Made by a program: the position numbers and the translations under genes. Source: Thermus sp. CCB_US3_UF1 (lineage in GTDB: Bacteria; Deinococcota; Deinococci; Deinococcales; Thermaceae). Taken from it: a DNA stretch of 64,000 nucleotides. The notes below the pieces were generated by a model. The model had not been told where the DNA came from. It ran no database searches and saw only the letters and a program-made list of their open reading frames with translations. The stretch covers positions 1,612,001 through 1,676,000 of the forward strand of contig NC_017278.1 of the NCBI RefSeq assembly GCF_000236585.1, written 5' to 3'. Shown piece by piece: positions 19,719-26,989 of this stretch (the stretch's first letter is position 1; the number at the start of each line of letters is the position of its first letter).

Positions 19719-20591
19719 TTAGCCTAAGGCTTCCGCCAACCGCCCCGCCAGGAGGGGGGCGTAGAGGAAGCCCGTGGAGCCGAAGCCCGTGAGGGCGAAG
19801 CCGCCCTCCACGGCAAAAAGGTGGGGCGGGGCCAGGCGGAAGCGCACCCCCCGCCAGGCTGAGGCCACCTGGGGGCGGTAGCCCACCAGGGCCTCGGCCC
19901 CTGCCAGGAGCCACTCCACCTCCCCTTCCGTGGGGGGAGGGGCGTGGTGCGCCTCCTCATGGGGCAGGTAGCTTCCCCCCAGGGCGTTTCCCGCCAGGTA
20001 GACCCGGTAGCTGATGGCCCGGGGAAAGTAGTCCAAAAGGGTCAGGACCAGACCCGGGACATGCCTTCCCCAAAGGCCCAGCAGGTGGGCCCCGCGCCCG
20101 CCCCCGGCGTAGACCAAGACCCCGCCCCGCACCCTCCCGCCCCCCTCCAGGCGGAGGTAGGGGGGCTCCCAGGCCAGGACCTGGGCCCACACAAGGGGCA
20201 CCCCCTGGGCCAAACGCTCCAGGAGGGGCCTGGGCTCCAGCCAAAAGGCCTCCTCCAGGAGAAGCCCCCCCTCCTCCCAGCGGTGCTTGAGGCCGCCAAG
20301 CCTTGAGGCCACCCCCGAACGCTCCCCCTCGGGCACGGGACGGTAGACCCCGAGGTGCAGGGGAACGAAGCGGGAGTAGAAGGCCAGGGCGGCCTCGAGG
20401 GCCCTCTCCCCCTCTGGGGCCAGGGTGAAGCGCCGCCCCCTCAGGGGGTTGACCAGGGCCACGGGGGGGCGGCTCGCCTCCCCCAGGCCTTGGGCCACCA
20501 CCAAGACCTGGTGGCCCCGGTCCCTCAGGCGCTGGGCCAGGGAAAGCCCGGCCACCCCGGCCCCCAGGACCACCACCTCCGCTTCCCGCAC
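19719..20591 (-). CDS. FAD-dependent oxidoreductase, DAO family
   Basis: Seen: 290 residues. An N-terminal dinucleotide-binding fold AEVVVLGAGVAGLSLAQRL is followed by a basic turn and VALVNPLRGRRF, as in glycine-oxidase/MnmC-C-type proteins. A C-terminal region GVRFRLAPPHLFAVEGGFALTGFGSTGFLYAPLLAGRLAEAL contains the conserved second FAD contact. It is shorter than most glycine oxidases (about 360), so the substrate domain is reduced. I chose the GTG at 20591, which directly follows the stop of the previous gene (2 bp), because a longer start would overlap it. Substrate unknown; an amine or amino acid is the default family expectation. A larger DAO-family relative lies at 22969. Confidence 0.75.
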   Translation of the reverse strand: MREAEVVVLGAGVAGLSLAQRLRDRGHQVLVVAQGLGEASRPPVALVNPLRGRRFTLAPEGERALEAALAFYSRFVPLHLGVYRPVPEGERSGVASRLGGLKHRWEEGGLLLEEAFWLEPRPLLERLAQGVPLVWAQVLAWEPPYLRLEGGGRVRGGVLVYAGGGRGAHLLGLWGRHVPGLVLTLLDYFPRAISYRVYLAGNALGGSYLPHEEAHHAPPPTEGEVEWLLAGAEALVGYRPQVASAWRGVRFRLAPPHLFAVEGGFALTGFGSTGFLYAPLLAGRLAEALG

Positions 20592-20593
20592 GG

Positions 20594-20926
20594 CTAGAAG
20601 CGGTACCCCTCCCCCTCCCTCCGGCAAAGCCCCCGCCCCGCCAGGGCCTCCAAAACCTCCCGGGCCTCTGCCTCGGGCAGGTAGGGGGCCAGGTCCTCTG
20701 GGCGCAACACCCCACCCCGCCGCCAGGCCTCCTTCATGGCCAGGCGCTCCAGGGCCGCCCGGGAAGGCCCCCTACCCAGCACCCCCCCTTGCCAGCGCCC
20801 CACCCCCAGGTAGGCCCCCACGGCCAGGAGGAAGGCCAGGGCCAAGCCCCAAGGGGCGAAGCGGGAAGCCGCCCAGAGGAGGAGGAAAAGGGCCAAGGCC
20901 GCCGACAGGGGAAGGAGGGCCCGCAT
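20594..20926 (-). CDS. Small membrane protein with C-terminal winged-helix-like segment
   Basis: Not recognised. Seen: 110 residues. Two hydrophobic helices (ALLPLSAALALFLLLWAASRF and LALAFLLAVGAYLGVG) form a hairpin near the N-terminus. A soluble tail from about 50 reads like a short DNA-binding-type helix bundle (LERLAMKEAWRRGGVLRPEDLAP, AREVLEALAGRGLCRREG). GTG 20932 is an alternative start, but ATG 20926 has GGGGGTG at a suitable distance. It lies 9 bp after miaB and 2 bp before the FAD gene, so the three are likely cotranscribed. Confidence 0.6.
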   Translation of the reverse strand: MRALLPLSAALALFLLLWAASRFAPWGLALAFLLAVGAYLGVGRWQGGVLGRGPSRAALERLAMKEAWRRGGVLRPEDLAPYLPEAEAREVLEALAGRGLCRREGEGYRF

Positions 20927-20935
20927 CCTCACCCC

Positions 20936-22258
20936 CTAGGCCACGGGCAGGGGGATAGGGGCGGGGGCTTCCGCCCCCACCACCTCGCCGAAGAGAAGGT
21001 GGGGGGTAGCCTGCTTGACCTCCACCCGGTACAGGCCGGGCATGGGGGCCTGGTGGGCGGGGAGGAGGACGGGGTGGTTCCCCCGGTCGTGCCCCTGCAC
21101 GTACCCTTCCTCCTTGGCCGCCCCCCGGACCAGGACCTCCACGGTCTTCCCCACCCACGCCAGGTTGCGGCGGTAGCTCCACTCCTTCTGCTTCTCAATG
21201 AGGCGCTGTAGCCGTTCCACCTTCACCTCCCGGGGCAGGTCCTGGAAGTGCTTGTAGGCGGGGGTCCCAGGCCGGGGGGAGTAGATGAACATGTAGGCCT
21301 GGTCGTACCCCACCTCGTCGTAGAGGGAAAGGGTTTCCTGGAAGTCCTCCTCGGTTTCCCCGGGGAAGCCCACGATGATGTCGGTCGAGAGGACAACGTC
21401 GGGCAGGGCCTCGCGGATCCTATGGATGCGTTCCAGGTAATGGGCCCGGCGGTACTCCCGGGCCATGCGCTTCAGGACCCGGTCCGAGCCTGACTGCACC
21501 GGCAGGTGGATGTACCGGGTGATGGCCGGGGTTTCGGCAATGGCCTGGATGATGTCGTCGGTGAAGTTCACCGGGTGGCTGGTGAGGAAGCGCACCCGGG
21601 GGATGCCCATCCCCCCCACCATCCGCAGGAGCTCGGCGAAGCTGGGGAAGCCGGGCTGGTCCTTGCCGTAGGAGTTCACGTTCTGGCCCAGGAGGGTGAT
21701 CTCCACGACCCCGGCGGCCTTGAGGGCCTCGATCTCCTTGAGGATCAGGTCCGGGTGCCGGGAGACCTCCGGACCCCGGGTGGTGGGCACGATGCAGTAG
21801 GTGCAGTGGTGGTTGCACCCCCGGATAATGGTCACGTGGGCGGAAAGGGCCCCCTTGGGAGGGGGGGGAATATAGTCCAGGACATCCTCCCGGAAGGTCA
21901 GGTCCCAGAAGCGCTCGTGGGCCTTCAAGGCCTCGGGCAAGGAGGTGAGGGCCCCTGGGCCCAGGAGGATATCCACCCCGAACTTGCGGGCCATCTGCTG
22001 CCCCTCATCCAGCTGGGCCAGGCAGCCCATCAGGCCCACCAGGAGGCCCCGGCGTTCCTTCTCCTTGCGCAGCTGGCCCAGGAGGGAGCGGACCTTCTCC
22101 ACGGGCTTGCCCCGCACGGCGCAGGTGTTCACCAGGACGAAGTCCGCCTCCTCCACGCTCTCCACCAGCTCCCACCCCAGGCTCACCAGCTCGCTGGCCA
22201 CCAGGTGGGAGTCGTACTCGTTCATCTGGCATCCGTAGGTGATGATGTGCGCGCGCAT
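20936..22258 (-). CDS. miaB: tRNA-2-methylthio-N6-dimethylallyladenosine synthase MiaB
   Basis: Radical SAM methylthiotransferase that converts i6A37 to ms2i6A37 in tRNAs reading UNN codons. Seen: 440 residues. The N-terminal UPF0004 domain has its three cluster cysteines in [11 protein letters not shown] (Cys10), NTCAVRGKP and MGCLAQ. The radical SAM motif CxxxCxxC is in [18 protein letters not shown] near 145-162. A C-terminal TRAM domain ([24 protein letters not shown]) follows. I chose ATG 22258 because GGAGG precedes it and the family begins at this point; an upstream in-frame extension is out of character. The neighbouring tRNA gene is unrelated in mechanism, though MiaB acts on tRNA. 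Confidence 0.96.
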   Translation of the reverse strand: MRAHIITYGCQMNEYDSHLVASELVSLGWELVESVEEADFVLVNTCAVRGKPVEKVRSLLGQLRKEKERRGLLVGLMGCLAQLDEGQQMARKFGVDILLGPGALTSLPEALKAHERFWDLTFREDVLDYIPPPPKGALSAHVTIIRGCNHHCTYCIVPTTRGPEVSRHPDLILKEIEALKAAGVVEITLLGQNVNSYGKDQPGFPSFAELLRMVGGMGIPRVRFLTSHPVNFTDDIIQAIAETPAITRYIHLPVQSGSDRVLKRMAREYRRAHYLERIHRIREALPDVVLSTDIIVGFPGETEEDFQETLSLYDEVGYDQAYMFIYSPRPGTPAYKHFQDLPREVKVERLQRLIEKQKEWSYRRNLAWVGKTVEVLVRGAAKEEGYVQGHDRGNHPVLLPAHQAPMPGLYRVEVKQATPHLLFGEVVGAEAPAPIPLPVA

Positions 22259-22320
22259 ACGCCTCCAGGGGCGGCCGGGGGGATCCCGGGCCCCGTGCCC
22301 TTCAGTGTAGCAGGCCAAGG

Positions 22321-22357
22321 GGGAAGGCCCCAGCCCTCAGGGGGTTGGGGCCTTCCC
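22321..22357 (-). terminator. Terminator hairpin after tRNA-Met
   Basis: A perfect 11-bp stem (GGGAAGGCCCC at 22321-22331 with its complement at 22347-22357) lies six bases beyond the tRNA 3' end. No clear T-run follows; the next bases on the minus strand are CCCTTGG. It probably ends the tRNA transcript before miaB. Confidence 0.6.
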
Positions 22358-22362
22358 GACAC

Positions 22363-22439
22363 TGGTGGCGGCGGTGGGACTCGAACCCACGACACCACGA
22401 TTATGAGTCGTGTGCTCTGACCACCTGAGCTACGCCGCC
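22363..22439 (-). tRNA. tRNA-Met (CAT), elongator type
   Basis: A 77-base cloverleaf with encoded CCA. The acceptor stem is GGCGGCG/CGCCGCC with discriminator A, the D-arm contains AGCTCAGGTGGTCAGAGC, the anticodon loop is CTCATAA with anticodon CAT, and the T-loop is GTTCGAGTCC. Position 1 pairs with 72 (G-C), which excludes the initiator type (unpaired C1-A72). Resemblance of the anticodon arm (GACTCATAATC) to elongator tRNA-Met is strong. An Ile2 tRNA with lysidine cannot be wholly excluded from sequence alone. Confidence 0.93.
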
Positions 22440-22457
22440 AAGGGGCCAGGCATTCCC

Positions 22458-22486
22458 ATCTTAGGGGAGGGCCCCCTCTGGGTCAA
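22458..22486 (-). promoter_or_regulatory. Promoter of the tRNA-Met gene
   Basis: On the minus strand TTGACC (22486-22481) and TAAGAT (22463-22458) are separated by exactly 17 bp. The start would be near 22451, about 12 bases before the mature tRNA 5' end. The -35 box contains the TGA stop codon (22485-22483) of the preceding YbjN gene. Confidence 0.8.
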
Positions 22487-22932
22487 GGCTCAAAGCCGAT
22501 GTGCTCCATGAAGTCCGGCAGGATTTCCTCGGCGAAGAGGTCCAGGAAGGCCCGCACCGCCCCCAGGCTAACCCCGCCCGTGAGGTCCAGGTCCGCCTCC
22601 ACCCAGGCTGCCCCCGAGGGGTCCAGGTAAGCCCGGCTAAGGCGGCGCTCCCGGTTCCAGGCGTTGAGGGTCTCCAGGTCGGGTGGCGCCTCCAAGGTAA
22701 AGCCCGCACCCAAGGTGAGGACCCCGCAGCGATCTTCCTGGCAGAAGTCCAGGGAAAGCCAGACCTTCTTGAGCCCGGCCATCTCCAGGCGAAACTCCCG
22801 CGGGCCCGTTTTCTCGTAGGGGATCTGGGCCTCCTGGAGAAGGCCCTCCGCTTCCTTCGGGGTCAGGCCCCGGACCACGCTCTGCCCCAGGGCCAGCCCC
22901 AAGGCCAACCATACCGCCAGAAATAGCCGCAC
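22483..22932 (-). CDS. Secreted YbjN-domain protein (paralog 1)
   Basis: Seen: 149 residues with a Sec signal peptide (MRLFLAVWLALGLALGQS) and a YbjN domain. VVRGLTPKEAEGLLQEAQIPYEK opens it. FRLEMAGLKKVWLSLDFCQEDRCGVLTLGAGF carries a Cys pair that could form a disulfide. LNAWNRERRLSRAYLD, VEADLDLTGG and FLDLFAEEILPDFMEHIGFEP close the fold. YbjN proteins resemble tetratricopeptide-free type III secretion chaperones in fold; known bacterial members are mostly cytoplasmic, so secretion is unusual. A paralog with the same domain and signal peptide is at 30386. GTG start with AAGGAGAGG upstream. Function unknown. Confidence 0.8.
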   Translation of the reverse strand: MRLFLAVWLALGLALGQSVVRGLTPKEAEGLLQEAQIPYEKTGPREFRLEMAGLKKVWLSLDFCQEDRCGVLTLGAGFTLEAPPDLETLNAWNRERRLSRAYLDPSGAAWVEADLDLTGGVSLGAVRAFLDLFAEEILPDFMEHIGFEP

Positions 22933-22968
22933 GGGCCTCTCCTTTCCGTCCCCAAGTACAAGTAGAGT

Positions 22969-24078
22969 CTACACGATCCCCTGCTCGCGAAGAAGCCTAC
23001 CCTGGCGGAAGCGCTCCGGGCGGAAGGGGGATAGGTCTAGGCTCTTAGCCCCCCCTAGGGCCACCTCCTCGGCCATGAGCCGGCCCACCATGGCCGCCTG
23101 CTGCACCCCGTGCCCCGAGAAACCCGCCGCCACCCAAAGCCCCTCCTCCACCGGGCCCAGGAGGGGGTTGTGGTCTGGGGTCACCTCGTAGTAACCCCAC
23201 CAGCTGGCCCTCCGGTCCAGGGCCAGGCCCCCCAGAAAGGGGAAGCGGGCGAGGCCGGCCTCGAGGACCTGCTCCAGCCAGGTCCAGTCCATCCCCTCGC
23301 GGAACCCGGGGGGCTCCCCGGGGTTGGACCTGCCCAAAAGGACCCTCTCCCCTTCCGAGCGCAGGTAGAACCCCGTGGAGAGGTCAATCGTAAGGGGGAA
23401 GGCGTGGGGAAAAGGGGCAGGGGCCGTGGCGAAAAGCATGCGCCGCACCGGCCAGACCGGGAGCTCCAGGCCGAGCCGCCTCCCCACCTCCCCTGTCCAG
23501 GCCCCGGTGCAGAGGAGAAGGTAGGGGGCCTCGTACCGCCCCTTGGGGGTCTCCACCCACCACACCCCCCCCTCCCGCCGGGCCCCAAGGAGGGGTTCGG
23601 CGAAGCGCACCTCGGCCCCAAGCCGCACCGCCTGCCGCAGGTAGTAGGCCGTGGCCCCGTGGGGGTCCATCACCCCGTCCAGGGGGCCAAAGGTGGCGTA
23701 GGCCAGGCCCTCTTCCCGGAAGGGAACCAGGTCCTTGGCCTCGGCAAGGGAGAGCTTCCGCACCGGCACCCCTAGGGAGCGCTGGGTCCTTAGGGCCTCC
23801 TCCTGGGCCTCTGCCAAGGCCTCCGGCACCAGGAAGAGGTAGCCGATGGGGCGGTAGGCGGCCTCGGGGATCTCCCGGTACTCCAGGATGGAGCGGTAGG
23901 AGAGGAGGATGTTTAGGGGCTCGGAAAACTGCACCCTCACCCCCCCGGCGCTCCGCCCCGTGGAGCCCTGGGCGAAGGTGGCTTCCTTTTCCAGGACCAA
24001 AACCCTAAGCCCCCTTTCCGCCAAGCGGAAGGCGCAGGCCGCCCCCACGATCCCCGCCCCCACCACCAGGACATCCAT
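22969..24078 (-). CDS. FAD-dependent oxidoreductase, sarcosine/glycine oxidase-like (DAO family)
   Basis: Likely oxidises a secondary or N-methylated amine or amino acid. Seen: 369 residues. The FAD-binding motif MDVLVVGAGIVGAACAFRLAERG is at the start, then EKEATFAQGSTGRSAGGVR, which resembles the site of flavin attachment in the sarcosine oxidase/dimethylglycine dehydrogenase group. APYLLLCTGAWTGEVGRRLGLELPVWPVRR lies around 210-240, and the C-terminal motif TPDHNPLLGPVEEGLWVAAGFSGHGVQQA binds FAD. I chose ATG 24078 because the motif begins there and TACACT (24091-24086) lies seven bases upstream. It is divergent from icd and downstream of nothing on its strand. Exact substrate unassigned. 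Confidence 0.85.
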   Translation of the reverse strand: MDVLVVGAGIVGAACAFRLAERGLRVLVLEKEATFAQGSTGRSAGGVRVQFSEPLNILLSYRSILEYREIPEAAYRPIGYLFLVPEALAEAQEEALRTQRSLGVPVRKLSLAEAKDLVPFREEGLAYATFGPLDGVMDPHGATAYYLRQAVRLGAEVRFAEPLLGARREGGVWWVETPKGRYEAPYLLLCTGAWTGEVGRRLGLELPVWPVRRMLFATAPAPFPHAFPLTIDLSTGFYLRSEGERVLLGRSNPGEPPGFREGMDWTWLEQVLEAGLARFPFLGGLALDRRASWWGYYEVTPDHNPLLGPVEEGLWVAAGFSGHGVQQAAMVGRLMAEEVALGGAKSLDLSPFRPERFRQGRLLREQGIV

Positions 24079-24085
24079 GGGTTCC

Positions 24086-24100
24086 AGTGTAGTGTAGACT
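24086..24100. promoter_or_regulatory. Overlapping divergent -10 boxes (oxidoreductase / icd)
   Basis: The plus sequence AGTGTAGTGTAGACT reads as two overlapping TACACT boxes leftward (24091-24086 and 24096-24091) and as TAGTGT and TAGACT rightward (24090-24095, 24095-24100). The leftward box is seven bases from the oxidoreductase ATG. The rightward boxes would give icd a leader of about 30 bases with a good ribosome site. Confidence 0.45.
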
Positions 24101-24136
24101 CGGGACGAAGGGCAGCAAGCCCCCAGGAGGTGGAGG

Positions 24137-25627
24137 ATGTCCCTGATCACCACCCAAAGCGGAAAGAAGGTTTACCTCACCCCAGAAGGGAAGAAGCTCA
24201 TCACCGTGATCCCTGGGGACGGCATCGGCCCCGAGTGCGTGGAGGCCACGCTCAAGATCCTCGAGGCGGCCAAAGCCCCCCTGGCCTACGAGGTGAGGGA
24301 AGCAGGGGCCGCGGTGTTCAAGCAAGGCCTGGAGTCCGGGGTGCCGCCGGAAACCATTGAGTCGGTGCGCAAGACCCGGGTGGTCCTGAAAGGGCCCCTG
24401 GAAACCCCCGTGGGTTACGGGGAAAAGAGCGCCAACGTCACCCTACGCAAGCTCTTTGAAACCTACGCCAACGTACGCCCGGTGCGGGAGTTCCCCAACG
24501 TCCCCACCCCCTACTCGGGCCGGGGGATTGACCTGGTGGTGGTGCGGGAAAACGTGGAGGACCTCTACGCCGCCATCGAGCACATGCAGACCCCCGGGGT
24601 GGCCCAGACCCTGAAGCTCGTTTCCCGTAAGGGGGCGGAAAAGGTGATCCGCTTGGCCTTTGAGCTGGCCCGCGCCGAGGGGCGCAAGAAGGTCCACTGC
24701 GCCACCAAGTCCAACATCATGAAGCTCACCGAGGGGACGATGAAGCGGGTCTTTGAGGAGGTGGCCCAGGAGTACCCCGAGATCGAGGCCCACCACATCA
24801 TCGTGGACAACGCCGCCCACCAGCTGGTGAAGCGGCCAGAGCAGTTTGAGGTGATCGTCACCACCAACATGAACGGGGACATCCTCTCCGACCTCACCTC
24901 GGGGCTCATCGGCGGCCTGGGCTTCGCCCCCTCGGCCAACATCGGCCACGAGGTGGCCATCTTTGAAGCGGTGCACGGCTCGGCGCCCAAGTACGCCGGG
25001 AAGAACGTCATCAACCCCACCGCCGTCCTCCTTTCCGCGGTGATGATGCTGCGCTACCTGGAGGAGTTCGCCGTGGCCGACCTCATTGAGAACGCCCTCC
25101 TCTACACCCTCGAGGAGGGCAAGGTCCTCACGGGAGACGTGGTGGGCTACGACCGCGGGGCCAAGACCACGGAGTACACCGCGGCCATTATCCACAACCT
25201 CGGCCAGCGGCCCAAGACGGCCACGGTACGGGACTACCGCCCCATCCGCCTCCCCCCCTACGCCCCGGACCCCGTGGCCGTGCGGCCCCAGAGCCGCCGG
25301 GTGGTGGGGGTGGACGTGTTCGTGGAAACCCACCTCTACCCCGAGGCCCTGGGCCCCCTGCTGGAGGAGGCGGTGGCCGGCCTGCCCTTCCGCCTCAAGA
25401 TGATCTCCAACCGCGGCACCCAGGTCTACCCGCCCACGGGCGGCCTTACCGACCTGGTGGACCACTACCGCTGCCGCTTCCTCTACACCGGGGAAGGGGA
25501 GGCCACGGACAGGGAGGTGCTGGACCTGGTAGCCCGGGTGGGGAACCGGGTGCGCTGGATGCACCTAGAAAAGCTCCAGGAGTTTGACGGGGTCCCCGGC
25601 TTCACCAAGGCCCAAGGGGAGAACTAA
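24137..25627 (+). CDS. icd: Isocitrate dehydrogenase (NADP), Thermus type with C-terminal extension
   Basis: Oxidative decarboxylation of isocitrate to 2-oxoglutarate in the TCA cycle. Seen: 496 residues, the length known for the T. thermophilus enzyme. ITVIPGDGIGPE opens the beta-decarboxylating dehydrogenase fold. The isocitrate-binding region KSANVTLRKLFETYANVRPVR lies near 97-117 and the catalytic Tyr/Lys region around ATKSNIMKLTEG near 193. AVHGSAPKYAGKNVINP at about 280 has the Lys-Tyr pair linked to NADP preference. About 140 extra residues follow (VVGVDVFVETHLYPEALGPLL), characteristic of Thermus. AGGAGGTGGAGG precedes the start. A second, different isocitrate dehydrogenase follows 80 bp later. 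Confidence 0.96.
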   Translation: MSLITTQSGKKVYLTPEGKKLITVIPGDGIGPECVEATLKILEAAKAPLAYEVREAGAAVFKQGLESGVPPETIESVRKTRVVLKGPLETPVGYGEKSANVTLRKLFETYANVRPVREFPNVPTPYSGRGIDLVVVRENVEDLYAAIEHMQTPGVAQTLKLVSRKGAEKVIRLAFELARAEGRKKVHCATKSNIMKLTEGTMKRVFEEVAQEYPEIEAHHIIVDNAAHQLVKRPEQFEVIVTTNMNGDILSDLTSGLIGGLGFAPSANIGHEVAIFEAVHGSAPKYAGKNVINPTAVLLSAVMMLRYLEEFAVADLIENALLYTLEEGKVLTGDVVGYDRGAKTTEYTAAIIHNLGQRPKTATVRDYRPIRLPPYAPDPVAVRPQSRRVVGVDVFVETHLYPEALGPLLEEAVAGLPFRLKMISNRGTQVYPPTGGLTDLVDHYRCRFLYTGEGEATDREVLDLVARVGNRVRWMHLEKLQEFDGVPGFTKAQGEN

Positions 25628-25655
25628 GTCCCCTGCCATGGGATAAGGTAAGGGG

Positions 25656-25689
25656 GTAGCTAGCCCGCCCCGCGGGCTGGAAAAGCTAC
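25656..25689 (+). promoter_or_regulatory. 5' hairpin in the leader of the second isocitrate dehydrogenase gene
   Basis: GTAGCT and AGCCCGC pair with GCGGGCT and AGCTAC, separated by a GGAAA bulge, with a three-base loop. TAAGGT (25644-25649) just upstream would start the transcript at the foot of the hairpin. No T-run follows, so it may be a stabilising 5' structure or a regulatory element rather than a terminator of icd. No known riboswitch class recognised. Confidence 0.45.
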
Positions 25690-25707
25690 GGTTCAAAGGA
25701 GGTCACC

Positions 25708-26985
25708 ATGGCCTACAGGCATATCCGGATACCCGAAGACGGCGAGCGGATCTCCATCCAGAAGGGAAGCCTCCAGGTACCCGACCGGCCCATCATCGGC
25801 TTCATCGAAGGGGACGGCACCGGCCCCGATATCTGGAGAGCGGCCAAGCCTGTCTTGGACGCCGCGGTGGCCAAAGCCTACGGGGGCAAGCGCGCCATCG
25901 CCTGGGCGGAGATCTACGCCGGGGAGAAGGCCAACCAGGTCTACGGGGAGCCCATCTGGCTTCCCGAGGAAACCCTGGACTTTATCCGGGAATACCTGGT
26001 GGCCCTCAAGGGCCCCCTCACCACCCCGGTGGGCGGGGGGATCCGCTCCATCAACGTGGCCCTGCGGCAGGAACTGGACCTCTACGCCTGCGTGCGCCCC
26101 GTGCGCTGGTTCCAAGGGGTACCCAGCCCGGTCAAGCACCCGGAGCTGGTCAACATGGTCATCTTCCGGGAAAACACCGAGGACATCTACGCCGGGATCG
26201 AGTGGCCCGCGGGGAGTGAGGAGGCCAAAAAGGTCCTGGACTTTCTCCGGCGGGAGTTCCCCAAGGCCTACGCCAAGATCCGCTTCCCGGAAACCTCCGG
26301 GCTGGGCATCAAACCCGTTTCCCGGGAAGGCACGGAACGCCTGGTGGCCGCGGCCATCGACTACGCTATCAAGGAGGACCTGCCCAGCGTCACCTTGGTG
26401 CACAAGGGCAACATCATGAAGTTCACCGAGGGGGCCTTCCGCGAGTGGGGCTACGCCCTGGCCCGGGAGAGGTACGGGGCCACCCCCTTGGACGGCGGCC
26501 CCTGGCATGTCCTGAAAAACCCCCGCACGGGCCGGGATATCGTCATCAAGGACATGATCGCCGACAACTTCCTGCAACAGATCCTCCTAAGGCCCGACGA
26601 GTACTCGGTGATCGCCACCTTGAACCTGAACGGGGACTACATCTCCGACGCCCTGGCCGCCCAGGTGGGGGGTATCGGCATCGCCCCTGGGGCCAACATC
26701 AACTACCTGACGGGCCACGCGGTCTTTGAGGCCACCCACGGCACCGCTCCCAAGTACGCCGGCCAGGACAAGGTGAACCCCTCCAGCGTCATCCTCTCCG
26801 GGGAGATGATGCTCCGCTATCTGGGCTGGAACGAGGCCGCCGACCTCATCCTCCAGGCCATGGAGCGCACCATCGCCAAGGGGCTGGTGACCTACGATTT
26901 CCACCGCCTCCTGGTGGCCGAGGGCAAGCCCGCCACCCTGCTCAAGACCAGCGAGTTCGGCCAGGCCCTGATCCAGCACATGTAG
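25708..26985 (+). CDS. Isocitrate dehydrogenase (NADP), E. coli type
   Basis: A second isocitrate dehydrogenase of a different subfamily. Seen: 425 residues. [12 protein letters not shown] opens the fold. [21 protein letters not shown] near 110-131 is the E. coli Icd-type isocitrate site, including the Ser that is phosphorylated in E. coli. [13 protein letters not shown] carries the catalytic Lys, and [21 protein letters not shown] carries the Lys-Tyr-Val determinants of NADP use. No C-terminal extension. It has a textbook ribosome site (AAAGGAGGT) and its own hairpin leader. The pair is tandem but not a recent duplication, because subfamily signatures differ. No aceK kinase or glyoxylate-shunt gene is adjacent. 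The division of labour with icd is unknown. Confidence 0.93.
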   Translation: MAYRHIRIPEDGERISIQKGSLQVPDRPIIGFIEGDGTGPDIWRAAKPVLDAAVAKAYGGKRAIAWAEIYAGEKANQVYGEPIWLPEETLDFIREYLVALKGPLTTPVGGGIRSINVALRQELDLYACVRPVRWFQGVPSPVKHPELVNMVIFRENTEDIYAGIEWPAGSEEAKKVLDFLRREFPKAYAKIRFPETSGLGIKPVSREGTERLVAAAIDYAIKEDLPSVTLVHKGNIMKFTEGAFREWGYALARERYGATPLDGGPWHVLKNPRTGRDIVIKDMIADNFLQQILLRPDEYSVIATLNLNGDYISDALAAQVGGIGIAPGANINYLTGHAVFEATHGTAPKYAGQDKVNPSSVILSGEMMLRYLGWNEAADLILQAMERTIAKGLVTYDFHRLLVAEGKPATLLKTSEFGQALIQHM

Positions 26986-26989
26986 GGGC

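Noticed and set aside
22363-22439. Initiator tRNA-fMet
   Set aside because: Position 1 pairs with 72 (G-C); initiator tRNAs of bacteria have an unpaired 1-72. The anticodon arm resembles elongator tRNA-Met.
22969-24078. Inverted copies of GTGTAGACTC at both ends of the oxidoreductase gene (near 22961 and 24092) as insertion-element ends
   Set aside because: Only ten bases match, there is no target duplication or transposase, and both copies are explained by -10-like sequence in intergenic DNA.
24137-26985. Second isocitrate dehydrogenase as a recent tandem duplicate
   Set aside because: The substrate-site segments belong to different subfamilies and the C-terminal extension is present in only one, so duplication in place is unlikely.
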